From Brevibacterium sp. (GTDB taxonomy: Bacteria; Actinomycetota; Actinomycetes; Actinomycetales; Brevibacteriaceae), in assembly GCF_031179145.1 (NCBI RefSeq), contig NZ_JAPSIB010000010.1:33585-97584 (forward strand): a DNA stretch of 64,000 nucleotides, written 5' to 3'. Shown in pieces: positions 53,340 to 61,566 of the stretch. Under the pieces are notes generated by a model. The model did not search any database and was not told where the DNA came from. It saw nothing but the letters and a program-made list of their open reading frames with translations. Position 1 is the stretch's first letter; the number at the start of each line of letters is the position of its first letter. The position numbers and the translations under genes are program-made.

Positions 53340-53515
53340 GCCTGCATCGTTTCAGATCGATCTGCGTTCTCACTGAGTCGCAATTGGGAATGAGCTGGTC
53401 GGCGGTAGGGTTGGACCTGCAGAAGCTTGAAGTGTGCATCTTCCGAGTGATTCGATCCAGGTCACCACGGCGGCACTGAATCCCGCGGATGAGCGCGGGT
53501 AGAAACTGGATTGAG

Positions 53516-54775
53516 ATGACCCGCACCACAAACCTCCCGGTCTCCGTGACCAAGTCCGAAACCCTGCTCTCCGTCGTCGGGCGCAGCTATTTCCCCATCG
53601 CGTTCATGGCCAGGCTTCCCTATGCCATGGTCGTCATCGGAGTGCTCACCCTCGTCGTCGCCGGCCGAGGCTCACTGAGCCTCGGCGGCATCAACTCCGC
53701 CATGGTCGGTTTGGGCACCGCGATCTTCGGGTCCTTCATCGGAGCGGCCGCCGACCGCTGGGGCCAGCGACCGGTCCTGCTCGTCGTCGGCGCTCTCAAC
53801 TGCCTCGCCCTCATCTTCATGGCGTGGGTCGTCTACTCGCCATTGGCCGACTGGGTGGTTCTGGCAGCGGCCTTCGCAATCGGCGCCACCGCACCGCAGG
53901 TTGCCCCCATGTCGCGCTCACGCCTCGTCGAGATCATCCTCTCGGCACTGCCCGGCCGCCGCCAGCCCAAGGTCCTCAACGGCACCATGGCCTATGAGTC
54001 AGCCGCAGACGAAGTCGTGTTCGTCTTCGGTCCATTCCTCGTCGGCCTCCTCGCCACAGCCTTCCACCCCATTGCCCCGGTCCTCGGCGCCGTCGTCATG
54101 ACCCTGATCTTCGTCACCTCCTTCGCCCTTCATCCCACCGGTCGGGTGCGCCGGACGTCGACCACCGACGGTCCGGCCCAGGCGCCGGCTGCGGACCTGT
54201 TCACCTTCGGGATCCTCGTCATCGTGCTCGGGGTCCTCGGCATCGGCATGGTATTCGGTTCGACGCTGACCGCCCTGACCTCCCTGACGAACGACCTCGG
54301 CCATCCTGAGCAGGCGGGACTGATCTACGGGATCATGGGCATCGGCTCGGCCGTGCTCGCGATCGCGGTCGCTCTCTTCTCACCGCGCTTCGCGCTCTGG
54401 GCACGATGGCTGTGCTTCGCGCCGCTGATGCTCGCCGGAGCGGTCCTCATGTCCGTGGCAGGTGGCATGCCCGTCACGGTCATCGCGCTGCTGCTGATGG
54501 GCTGCGCGGTCGGCCCGACCCTGGTCACCCTGTTCAGCCTGGCCGCCGATCGCAGTCCGCGGGGTCGATCGGCGACCGTGATGTCGATGGTCGGCTCCGC
54601 GATCATCGTCGGCCAGTCGCTGGCCTCGGCGGTCAACGGCATCCTCGCCGAGGAGGCGGGAACGGAGGCGGCGATGATGGTGCCGATGGCGGCTTCCGCC
54701 CTTGTCGTCGTCGCCGGTCTGCTCAACCTCCTGGCCGGCGCCAGGGCTCGCAGAAGAGATCTGGTTCACACCTAG
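53516..54775 (+). CDS. MFS transporter
   Basis: 419 residues with about 12 hydrophobic helices. The cytoplasmic loop between helices 2 and 3 carries GAAADRWGQRPVLLVVGALN, the MFS motif A. Residues RRTSTTDGPAQAPAADL form the central loop. No close subfamily can be named with confidence; drug or metabolite export is typical for such proteins. The ATG at 53516 follows TAGAAA (53500-53505) and a weak ribosome binding site. Confidence 0.85.
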   Translation: MTRTTNLPVSVTKSETLLSVVGRSYFPIAFMARLPYAMVVIGVLTLVVAGRGSLSLGGINSAMVGLGTAIFGSFIGAAADRWGQRPVLLVVGALNCLALIFMAWVVYSPLADWVVLAAAFAIGATAPQVAPMSRSRLVEIILSALPGRRQPKVLNGTMAYESAADEVVFVFGPFLVGLLATAFHPIAPVLGAVVMTLIFVTSFALHPTGRVRRTSTTDGPAQAPAADLFTFGILVIVLGVLGIGMVFGSTLTALTSLTNDLGHPEQAGLIYGIMGIGSAVLAIAVALFSPRFALWARWLCFAPLMLAGAVLMSVAGGMPVTVIALLLMGCAVGPTLVTLFSLAADRSPRGRSATVMSMVGSAIIVGQSLASAVNGILAEEAGTEAAMMVPMAASALVVVAGLLNLLAGARARRRDLVHT

Positions 54776-54912
54776 ATTCCACCGATTGGGACAGCGCGTT
54801 CCAGCCTCGTGCGCATGTGACTGCACTGCTGACTGGGGAGTAGGATCACCGCTTGGTCAATGTGAACTGCGTCAATGTTGGTGAGTTCGCACGTCGCAAC
54901 GGAAAGCACGAT

Positions 54913-56385
54913 ATGTCTGTAAGCACCTCGAAAACCAGCGAGGAAATGCGGAACGACACCCGGTTCTTCGGGCATCCCCTCCCGCTCATGCAACTGTTCA
55001 GCCTGGAATTGTGGGAGCGCTTCTCCTACTACGGCATGAACGGCATCCTTGCCCTCTACCTCTACTTCCAGGTCTCGGAAGGCGGACTGGGCATGTCCCA
55101 GCCGACCGCGATCGGCATCGTCGGCGCCTACGGCGGCGCTGTCTTCCTCGCCACCATCCTCGGAGCGTGGATCGCCGACCGGGTGGCCGGCGCCGAGCGA
55201 GTCCTCTTCTACTCCGCGATCATCATCATGGCAGGCCACATCTGCCTGGCCTTCGTGCCCGGTTACGCGGGAGTGGCCGGGGGCCTCATCCTCGTGGCCC
55301 TGGGTTCCGGAGGTCTCAAGGCCAACGCCTCGGCCCTCGTCGGCGAGCTCTACGAGGAGAAGGATCCGCGCCGGGACTCCGGCTTCACGATCTTCTACAT
55401 GGGTGTCAACATCGGTGCCCTGCTTGGGCCGCTGATCACCGGACTGCTGCAGAAGGAGATCGGCTTCCACGTCGGCTTCGGCGCCGCCGCCGTCGGCATG
55501 GCCCTGGGCCTCGCCATCTACGCCACGGCGCGCAAGGCTCTGCCCGAGGAATCGCGCCACCCGGTCAACCCGCTGCCGCAGTCGAAGCTGGTCCTCTTCT
55601 TCGCCGCCATCGTCCTCGTCGTCGTGATTGTCGTCATCGCGTGGATGACCGGCGTGGTCAACCCCGACAACCTCGCCTGGTGGACAGCTGGAATCTCCGC
55701 CGGTGCCGCCGCCTGCTATTTCGCCGTCATGATGACCAGCCCGCAGGCGAACGCCGAGGAGCGCTCCCGGGTGCTCGCCTTCATCCCGTTCTTCGTCACC
55801 TCGGTGGTGTTCTGGTCGCTGTACCAGCAGGTCTTCGGTGTGCTCACGGCATACTCAGACACTCAGCTCAACCGCACGATCCTCGGGTGGGAGTTCCCGA
55901 TCAACTGGATCCAGCTGATCCCGGCGCTGTTCGTCATCATCTTCGCCCCGGTCTTCGCCACGGTCTGGATGAAGCTGGGAGTGCGGCAGATCTCGACACC
56001 GGTCAAGGCGGGCCTGTCGCTCGTCATCATCGGCATCGCCTACCTGCTGTTCCTGCCGTTCGCCACCGCCGGGGCCAACCAGACACCGCTGCTGTGGGTC
56101 ATGCTCATCATGATGCTGTTCGTCTTCGCCGAACTCCTCATCTCGCCGGTCGGCCTGTCCTTTTCGACGAAGGTCGCCCCGAAGGTGTTCCAGTCGCAGA
56201 TGATCGCCTTCTTCTTCCTCTCCTCGGGAGTCGGCACCGCCCTGTCCGGTGTGCTCGGCGGCTACTACAACGCGGCGAACCAGGTTCCCTACTGGACTGC
56301 TTTGGGCTTCGCCTCGATCATCCTCGGCCTGCTCGCCCTGACGTTGACCAAGCCGATGCTGAAAGCGCTGCGCGGAGTGCGCTGA
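54913..56385 (+). CDS. POT/PTR2-family peptide:proton symporter
   Basis: 490 residues with about 14 hydrophobic helices. ELWERFSYYGMNGILALYLY in helix 1 is the E-x-x-E-R-F-x-Y-Y-G signature for proton-coupled di- and tripeptide uptake, and GSGGLKANASALVGELYEEK, FTIFYMGVNIGALLGPLI and SFSTKVAPKVFQSQMIAFFF are further family motifs. It imports short peptides. The ATG at 54913 follows GGAAAG; earlier in-frame start codons lack family similarity. Confidence 0.94.
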   Translation: MSVSTSKTSEEMRNDTRFFGHPLPLMQLFSLELWERFSYYGMNGILALYLYFQVSEGGLGMSQPTAIGIVGAYGGAVFLATILGAWIADRVAGAERVLFYSAIIIMAGHICLAFVPGYAGVAGGLILVALGSGGLKANASALVGELYEEKDPRRDSGFTIFYMGVNIGALLGPLITGLLQKEIGFHVGFGAAAVGMALGLAIYATARKALPEESRHPVNPLPQSKLVLFFAAIVLVVVIVVIAWMTGVVNPDNLAWWTAGISAGAAACYFAVMMTSPQANAEERSRVLAFIPFFVTSVVFWSLYQQVFGVLTAYSDTQLNRTILGWEFPINWIQLIPALFVIIFAPVFATVWMKLGVRQISTPVKAGLSLVIIGIAYLLFLPFATAGANQTPLLWVMLIMMLFVFAELLISPVGLSFSTKVAPKVFQSQMIAFFFLSSGVGTALSGVLGGYYNAANQVPYWTALGFASIILGLLALTLTKPMLKALRGVR

Positions 56386-56421
56386 GGCCCGGGCCCGGTC
56401 GCGAACCGCTCGGGTCCGCAC

Positions 56422-56464
56422 TGCCGCCCTGTCTGCCGGAGATCGTCCGGTCAGCAGGGCGGCA
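56422..56464. terminator. Bidirectional terminator after POT transporter
   Basis: Arms TGCCGCCCTG and CAGGGCGGCA, with an inner CCGGA/TCCGG stem and a 5-nt loop. It lies between the POT stop and the convergent CPBP-like stop. Confidence 0.8.
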
Positions 56465-56470
56465 TTCGTG

Positions 56471-57322
56471 TCAGAACCAGGGGAAGATCCAGCGCAGCTG
56501 GGGGTGGTGGGCGGCGACGATCGTGAGGAACACGATCGCGTCGAAGAGCAGATGAACGGCGATCGTGTAGGGCAGTGACTTCGTCCGGGTGAAGATGAAC
56601 GCCTGCATCAGGGCGAAGGGGATCGTCAGCAGCGGGCCGACCGAGCGGTAGCCGAGCTCCCACAGGAAGGCGACGAAGATGATCGATGTCACGACGTTCG
56701 CGCTCCAGAACTCGAAGTGCTTGCGCAGGAGGGCGAAGACCGTGCAGATGAAGAACAGCTCGTCCCAGATGCCCACGGCGTTGACGCCGAAGAACAGGCG
56801 GACGATCTCATGCCACTCGGTCACCGGCGGCCAGTTGCGATAGACCCCGGTGCCCATGAAGTACACCGGCAGGATCAGCCAGGCGACGATGATGACGAAC
56901 AGCAGCCACGACCACTCGAGCCGCGACCAGCGCTGACCCTTTCGACGGGGAAACACGATCGTGTCATCACCGAACCAGTGCCTGGTGACCAGCCACGGGC
57001 CGATGACGACGGCGGAGAGGACGGCACCCATCCGGGCGATGTTCGTCCACGAGATGTCGGCCTCGACGGAGATCGACGAGATCAGGGCCAGACAGGCGGC
57101 GATGATGGTGAGGTCGCGCCCGAACTCCCGTTGTGCCCACCAGGCCACGAGGACGGACACGAGCATCGGCACATATCCGAGCGGGCGCCAGTGGGGTGCT
57201 GAGGTGCCGATGCCGAAGAGCACGACGGCGGCAGCGGCGAGGAGCAGCGCGGCGCAGCCGGGCCACGAGACGATGCCGAAGCGCCGACTCGATCCCCTGT
57301 CCGCTGCGAGGTCCTTGTCCAC
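56471..57322 (-). CDS. CPBP-like intramembrane protein with atypical motif 1
   Basis: 283 residues, eight hydrophobic helices. The end of the protein resembles the CPBP/ABI (CAAX-like protease) fold: GIWDELFFICTVFALLRKHF would be motif 1, then VAFLWELGYRSVG and YTIAVHLLFDAIVFLTIVAA as motifs 2 and 3. In place of E-E-x-x-x-R the sequence is D-E-x-x-x-I, so protease activity is uncertain. The GTG at 57322 is preceded by AGGGTGAG. It is divergent from the moeA gene. Confidence 0.75.
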   Translation of the reverse strand: MDKDLAADRGSSRRFGIVSWPGCAALLLAAAAVVLFGIGTSAPHWRPLGYVPMLVSVLVAWWAQREFGRDLTIIAACLALISSISVEADISWTNIARMGAVLSAVVIGPWLVTRHWFGDDTIVFPRRKGQRWSRLEWSWLLFVIIVAWLILPVYFMGTGVYRNWPPVTEWHEIVRLFFGVNAVGIWDELFFICTVFALLRKHFEFWSANVVTSIIFVAFLWELGYRSVGPLLTIPFALMQAFIFTRTKSLPYTIAVHLLFDAIVFLTIVAAHHPQLRWIFPWF

Positions 57323-57421
57323 GTTCTCACCCTAGAGCACCGCGACCCGGGAACGGAGCTTCTCGAGACGGTAAAAAAGCAGGTCACCTCGTAGGATCGG
57401 GGGAGGACTGGAAGGAGCTCC

Positions 57422-58624
57422 GTGGAACCCGAAGATTATGATCGCCTGCTCGCCGAGCTGGCGTCGAGCGTGCACTCGGAAGTCGTGACGCTCGAGACGG
57501 CGGCAGGACGACGCTGTGCCCACGACGTGAGTGCGCGGCAACCAGTCCCGCGGTTCCCCACCTCGGCGATGGACGGGTTCGCCCTCGACGCCACCGCGCT
57601 GAGAGCGGCGCAGGCGGGGGAGGACGTGCGAGTCGGCGGGGATGTGCCCGCCGGCCACCCCGCGCCCGGGCTCGTTCCGGGCAGCGCACTGCGGGTGATG
57701 ACAGGCGCGCATGTGCCCGACGGCGCCGAGGTGGTCATCCCGGTCGAATTCACCGACGCCGATCCGACGGGGGAGCCGCCGGCCACCATCCGGGTCTCGG
57801 ACCTGCCCGAGACCGCCGGGCACGGCTGGAACATCCGTGCGATCGGGGAGGACACGAACGTCGGCGACCTCATCCTCGGCGCCGGGGATCGGATCACCGA
57901 TGCCGGGGTCGGGACGCTGGCGATGCTCGGCATCAGCGCCCTCGATGTGATCCGTCCGCTCGAGGTCGGGCTCATCGTCACCGGTGACGAACTGCGGCCC
58001 GAGCAGTTCGTCACCGCCGATGAGCAGGCCGAGAACCCGGCGGCGCTGATCCACAACTCGAACCTCCCGATGCTCGCGACAGCGGTCCGCGAATCCGGAG
58101 GCATCGCCCACCCGCGCGTATGCGACGACGATCCGGAGAGGTTCTCACGACTCCTTGAGGAACTCGCCGGCCAGGTCGACCTGATCATCACCACCGGGGG
58201 GATCAGCCAGGGTGCCTATGAAGTCGTCCGGACGGCGCTGGAAGGATCGCACTCGACGTTCGGCCGGGTCGCGATGAGACCGGGCGGACCGCAGGGGCAC
58301 GGCCGGTTCCACGGGACCCCTCTCCTGCACTTCCCGGGCACACCAGCCGCCGCGTACCTGTCGTTCCACCTCTTCGCCCGCACGTTCTTCGACGGTCGCG
58401 CCCTGGCCGAGCGGTGGCGGAAGGCGGTATTCACCGGCGCGGACCTGATCGGCCACCGGCGCGGGGTGTCGCTGCTGCCCGGGCGATACACCTCCACCGG
58501 CGAGATCGAAGCTGCGGAGTGGGCCCGGTTGCGCGATTTCGCTCGCGCCGAGGCCATCATCCGAGTGCCCGCGGCCCCGGGGAGAGTGCAGGCGGGTGAC
58601 GTCATCGAGGTGCTCCACAGCTGA
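57422..58624 (+). CDS. moeA: Molybdopterin molybdotransferase MoeA-like, copy 1
   Basis: 400 residues. Landmarks are RFPTSAMDGFALDATALR, VMTGAHVPDGAEVVIPVE, LIVTGDELRP, IITTGGISQGAYEVVRTAL, MRPGGPQGHGRF and a late FPGTPAAAYLSFHLFARTF, where canonical MoeA has P-G-N-P-V-S. MoeA inserts molybdate into adenylylated molybdopterin. This copy is more divergent than the one at 61567, so it may use a different cofactor form. The GTG start follows AAGGAG. It precedes moeZ by 58 bp. Confidence 0.87.
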   Translation: MEPEDYDRLLAELASSVHSEVVTLETAAGRRCAHDVSARQPVPRFPTSAMDGFALDATALRAAQAGEDVRVGGDVPAGHPAPGLVPGSALRVMTGAHVPDGAEVVIPVEFTDADPTGEPPATIRVSDLPETAGHGWNIRAIGEDTNVGDLILGAGDRITDAGVGTLAMLGISALDVIRPLEVGLIVTGDELRPEQFVTADEQAENPAALIHNSNLPMLATAVRESGGIAHPRVCDDDPERFSRLLEELAGQVDLIITTGGISQGAYEVVRTALEGSHSTFGRVAMRPGGPQGHGRFHGTPLLHFPGTPAAAYLSFHLFARTFFDGRALAERWRKAVFTGADLIGHRRGVSLLPGRYTSTGEIEAAEWARLRDFARAEAIIRVPAAPGRVQAGDVIEVLHS

Positions 58625-58669
58625 GGGGCGCGTGCTGGGGAGTGGAGGCGCGAGCTGGGTCACGAGCTC

Positions 58670-58675
58670 TAGACT
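58670..58675 (+). promoter_or_regulatory. -10 hexamer of moeZ
   Basis: TAGACT seven bases before the moeZ ATG; the intervening GGAGG could also serve as ribosome binding site. Confidence 0.35.
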
Positions 58676-58682
58676 GGAGGAC

Positions 58683-59828
58683 ATGTCACCCCTGACCGCC
58701 GCTCAACGGCAGCGCTACGCCCGTCAGATCCGTCTGTCCGGATTCGGCGCGGATGCCCAAGGGGCTCTGCTGCGTTCTCATGTCCTTGTCATCGGCGCCG
58801 GCGGGCTGGGCGCACCGGTGCTCACCTACCTGGCGGCGGCCGGGGTCGGTCGGATCAGCATCGTCGACCCCGACGTCATCGAGCTGAGCAATCTCCACCG
58901 CCAGTTCATCCACTCCGAGGACGGCGTGGGCAGACGCAAGGTCGACTCCGCTCGGGAGCGGCTGACCCAGCTCAACTCGACGATCGAGATCATCACCCAC
59001 CCCACTCTGCTCACCCCCGACAACGCCCTCGAGCTCGTCCGCGAAGCCGATATCGTCGTCGATGGCAGCGACAACTTCGCCACCCGCTACCTCGCCAACG
59101 ACGCCTGCGAGATCTTGAGAAAACCGCTGGTGTGGGGCACCATCCTCGGCTTCAACGGTCAGATCGCCGTCTTCGACACGGACCGAGGAGCCACCCTGCG
59201 GGACCTCTACCCGGTCGTCCCCGCACCCGGTTCGGTGCCCGACTGCGCGACCGCAGGCGTCCTCGGGGCACTGTGCGGGAGCATCGGAGCCGCCATGGCG
59301 ATGGAGACGATCAAGGTCCTCGCCGGAATCGGGACTCCGCTCTACAACGCGGTGTCGATCCACGACAGCCTCACCGCCTCCTGGGAGACGGTCCCCGTCG
59401 GACGCCATCCCGGGAGAGAGGCGGTGACGGACCTGCGCAGTCACCTCGGTGACTATGGTCTCGACGGTGTGTCCGACAGCGGCGAGCGCGGATCCGAGAG
59501 TTCCGGCGGCCCGACCGGCGACGGCGAGGCGACAACAGGGGTGGAACCCAGTCCTCGGGTGCTGACCTGGGCTGAGATCGCGGACGGCACCGACCTCATC
59601 GACATCAGGGAGGCCGCCGAGGTGTCGGCCGGCATGGTCCCGGGTGCGGAGCACGTGCCGCTGGACGAGCTCCTCGACCGCCCCGAACGCATCGCCGGAC
59701 GCACCTCGGTGGCCCTCTACTGCCGGTCCGGAGTCCGCTCGGCAAAGGCCTGCGCAGCTCTGCGGGCGCAAGGGTACGAGGTCCACTCGGTTTCCGGCGG
59801 ATACCTCGCGTACCTCTCCCAGCCCTGA
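58683..59828 (+). CDS. moeZ: MoeB/MoeZ-type adenylyltransferase with rhodanese domain
   Basis: 381 residues. Residues ~1-245 are a ThiF/E1-like domain: YARQIRLSGFGADAQGALLR, VLVIGAGGLGAPVLTYLAAA, IVDPDVIELSNLHRQFIHSE, and PGSVPDCATAGVLGALCG. Residues ~290-381 are a rhodanese domain with the active-site cysteine in ALYCRSGVRSAKAC. It adenylates the C-terminal glycine of MoaD and then transfers sulfur to it. The CxxC zinc pairs of E. coli MoeB are reduced, as in mycobacterial MoeZ. The ATG at 58683 is just after a TAGACT -10. Confidence 0.92.
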   Translation: MSPLTAAQRQRYARQIRLSGFGADAQGALLRSHVLVIGAGGLGAPVLTYLAAAGVGRISIVDPDVIELSNLHRQFIHSEDGVGRRKVDSARERLTQLNSTIEIITHPTLLTPDNALELVREADIVVDGSDNFATRYLANDACEILRKPLVWGTILGFNGQIAVFDTDRGATLRDLYPVVPAPGSVPDCATAGVLGALCGSIGAAMAMETIKVLAGIGTPLYNAVSIHDSLTASWETVPVGRHPGREAVTDLRSHLGDYGLDGVSDSGERGSESSGGPTGDGEATTGVEPSPRVLTWAEIADGTDLIDIREAAEVSAGMVPGAEHVPLDELLDRPERIAGRTSVALYCRSGVRSAKACAALRAQGYEVHSVSGGYLAYLSQP

Positions 59829-59897
59829 CGCTCAGTCGCCGGCTCCCACCCGGGGCCAACCGCCGGCATCTCCGGAAAGTGCCGAATCAGGGCTCAG

Positions 59898-59990
59898 CAG
59901 CGGCAGTTCTCAACGGCCAGAACTCGTTCTGACGCCCACTCGGGATAGACAGCGGCAGTTCTCAGCGACCAGAACCCGTTCTGACGCCCA
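59898..59990. repeat. Two 41-bp direct repeats with internal palindrome
   Basis: Copies at 59898-59938 and 59950-59990 (period 52) differ at three positions. Each contains GTTCT and AGAAC in inverted orientation plus the palindrome AGAAC-2 nt-GTTCT. A noncoding location between convergent moeZ and moaD suggests a dispersed intergenic repeat (REP-like) or a binding-site array. Confidence 0.8.
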
Positions 59991-60014
59991 GAAATTGAGG
60001 GCCGCATTGCAAAT

Positions 60015-60072
60015 GGTGAGAAGAAGTGAATCCGGCAAGATTTTGTTGTTGTCGGATTCACTTCTCCTCACC
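60015..60072. terminator. Large hairpin between moeZ and moaD
   Basis: Arms GGTGAG-A-AGAAGTGAATCCG and CGGATTCACTTCT-C-CTCACC: 19 paired bases with one mismatch, and an 18-nt loop rich in T and G. Convergent genes on both sides make a shared terminator likely. A GC-rich stretch of short AGCCGAC-like repeats follows at about 60077-60151. Confidence 0.65.
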
Positions 60073-60186
60073 GGTGCCAGCCGACCAGCCGACAAGCCAA
60101 CCGACAAGCCGATCCAGGCCAGCCGACCCAGCGGGCCAGCCCAGCCAGCCGGCTCACCGGCTCTGACGCTCGGCCGCCGTGGGAGA

Positions 60187-60432
60187 TCAGCCGCCGGCGA
60201 AGGGTGGGAGCACGTCGACGGTGTCGCCGTCGGTCAAGGGCTGATCGCGGTCGGTGGCGGCGATGGAGTTGACGAGGAAGCTCGAACGGGAGAGCACTGT
60301 CGCTGCCTCCGGGTTCGCTGCCTCGGTGAGTGAGCTGATCACCTCGGCGAGGGACTCACCTGCGACGGACTGTTCCTTCGTTCCGAAGGCTTCTCGCGCG
60401 GCGGCGAAGAAGCGGACGCTGACCTGTGGCAC
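60187..60432 (-). CDS. moaD: Molybdopterin synthase sulfur carrier subunit MoaD
   Basis: 81 residues, ubiquitin-like fold, ending in the Gly-Gly that is adenylated and thiocarboxylated (LPPFAGG). VSVRFFAAAREAFGTKEQSV is the typical N terminus. The GTG start at 60432 is immediately after the moaA TAA. It donates sulfur to precursor Z together with MoaE. Confidence 0.93.
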   Translation of the reverse strand: MPQVSVRFFAAAREAFGTKEQSVAGESLAEVISSLTEAANPEAATVLSRSSFLVNSIAATDRDQPLTDGDTVDVLPPFAGG

Positions 60433-61521
60433 TTATCCTCCGATGGCACTCATGGGTCGTTGGGGCTGTTCGAAATCGTCGGAATCCATGCCGTGACCGG
60501 CCAGCTTCGCCCAGTGCGCGCCCTTCCACAGATTCGCGATCGCCTCGTCGTCGGCGCCGGCGCGCATAGCGGAGAGGAGGTCGACCTCGGTGCGGGAGAA
60601 CAGGCAAGTGCGGACCCGGCCCTCGGCGGTCAGACGGGTGCGGGTGCAGTCGGCGCAGAACGGGCGCGTCACCGAGGCGATGATGCCGACGTCGCCGAGG
60701 ATGGTCTCGGGCTCCTCGCGGCGGGCGACGAGGAACTTCTCCGCGGGTGCGCCCCCGCGGGGAGCGGAATCCGGGGTGAGGACGAAGCGGGGTTCGAGCA
60801 GGGCGAAGATGTCCGCCGCCGTGATCATGGAGGTGCGCTGCCAGGAGTGCCCGGCATCGAGCGGCATCTGCTCGATGAAGCGCAGACGCAGGTCCCTCTC
60901 GAGGCACCACTGCAGGAGGTCGGGGGCCTGGTGGTCATTGACACCCGGCAGCAGGACGGCGTTGATCTTCACCGGGTCGAGGCCTGCGTCCTGGGCGCCC
61001 CTGATGCCGGCGAGGACCCGGTCGAGGAACGGTCTGCGGGTGATCTGGGTGAATGTGTCCGCATCGACGGTGTCGAGGGAGACGTTGATCCGGTCGAGGC
61101 CGGCGGCCTTGAGCTTCGCAGCCCGGTTGTCGAGGCCGATCGCGTTCGTCGTCAGAGCGATGTTGGGCCGCGGCGTGAGTGCAGCCACGCCGGCGATGAT
61201 GTCGGTGATGTCCTTGCGGGTCAACGGCTCACCACCGGTGAACCGGACCTGGTCGACGCCGAACTTCTCGACGCCGATGCGCACGAACCGGATGATCTCC
61301 TCGGCGGTCATCGCCGAGTCCCGGGACATGAACTCCACACCTTCCTCGGGCATGCAGTAGCTGCAGCGGAGATTGCAGAAGTCCGTCAGGGACACGCGCA
61401 GATCGCGAGCGCGACGCCCGAACGTGTCGAGCAGCGAGTCCTCCTGATGAGCGGTGAACGCGTCGCCGGGGTCGACGGTCGGCGTTCTCGGCATCGGGGT
61501 CGGCAAGCTGATCCTGCCCAT
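60433..61521 (-). CDS. moaA: GTP 3',8-cyclase MoaA
   Basis: 362 residues, radical SAM enzyme. The first [4Fe-4S] cluster motif is CNLRCSYC (C-x3-C-x2-C), followed by the FTGGEPLTRKDI SAM-binding region. The second cluster cysteines are in CADCTRTRL and GRVRTCLFS. The C terminus ends in the Gly-Gly typical of MoaA (MSAIGG). It makes (8S)-3',8-cyclo-7,8-dihydro-GTP. GGAGGTG lies upstream of the ATG at 61521; the long frame further upstream is antisense to the second moeA. Confidence 0.96.
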   Translation of the reverse strand: MGRISLPTPMPRTPTVDPGDAFTAHQEDSLLDTFGRRARDLRVSLTDFCNLRCSYCMPEEGVEFMSRDSAMTAEEIIRFVRIGVEKFGVDQVRFTGGEPLTRKDITDIIAGVAALTPRPNIALTTNAIGLDNRAAKLKAAGLDRINVSLDTVDADTFTQITRRPFLDRVLAGIRGAQDAGLDPVKINAVLLPGVNDHQAPDLLQWCLERDLRLRFIEQMPLDAGHSWQRTSMITAADIFALLEPRFVLTPDSAPRGGAPAEKFLVARREEPETILGDVGIIASVTRPFCADCTRTRLTAEGRVRTCLFSRTEVDLLSAMRAGADDEAIANLWKGAHWAKLAGHGMDSDDFEQPQRPMSAIGG

Positions 61522-61554
61522 TCGCGTCCACCTCCTTGATGAAGTCACCTTGGA

Positions 61555-61560
61555 TAGTAT
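61555..61560 (+). promoter_or_regulatory. -10 hexamer of moeA copy 2 operon
   Basis: TAGTAT ending six bases before the ATG, suggesting a leaderless operon message for moeA-moaC-moaE. It is divergent from the moaA ribosome binding site. Confidence 0.45.
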
Positions 61561-61566
61561 CGTCCC

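Noticed and set aside
57323..57421. Moco riboswitch before moeA
   Set aside because: I see no long paired structure; the gap is only ~100 bp with a TAGGAT at 57392 and an AAGGAG.
59898..59990. CRISPR-like array
   Set aside because: Only two repeat units, an 11-bp spacer, internal palindromes of other type, and no cas genes in the window.
60075..60151. Repeat-containing peptide coded by the AGCCGAC tract
   Set aside because: No start or ribosome binding site; repeats are degenerate and the tract lies between two stops of convergent genes.
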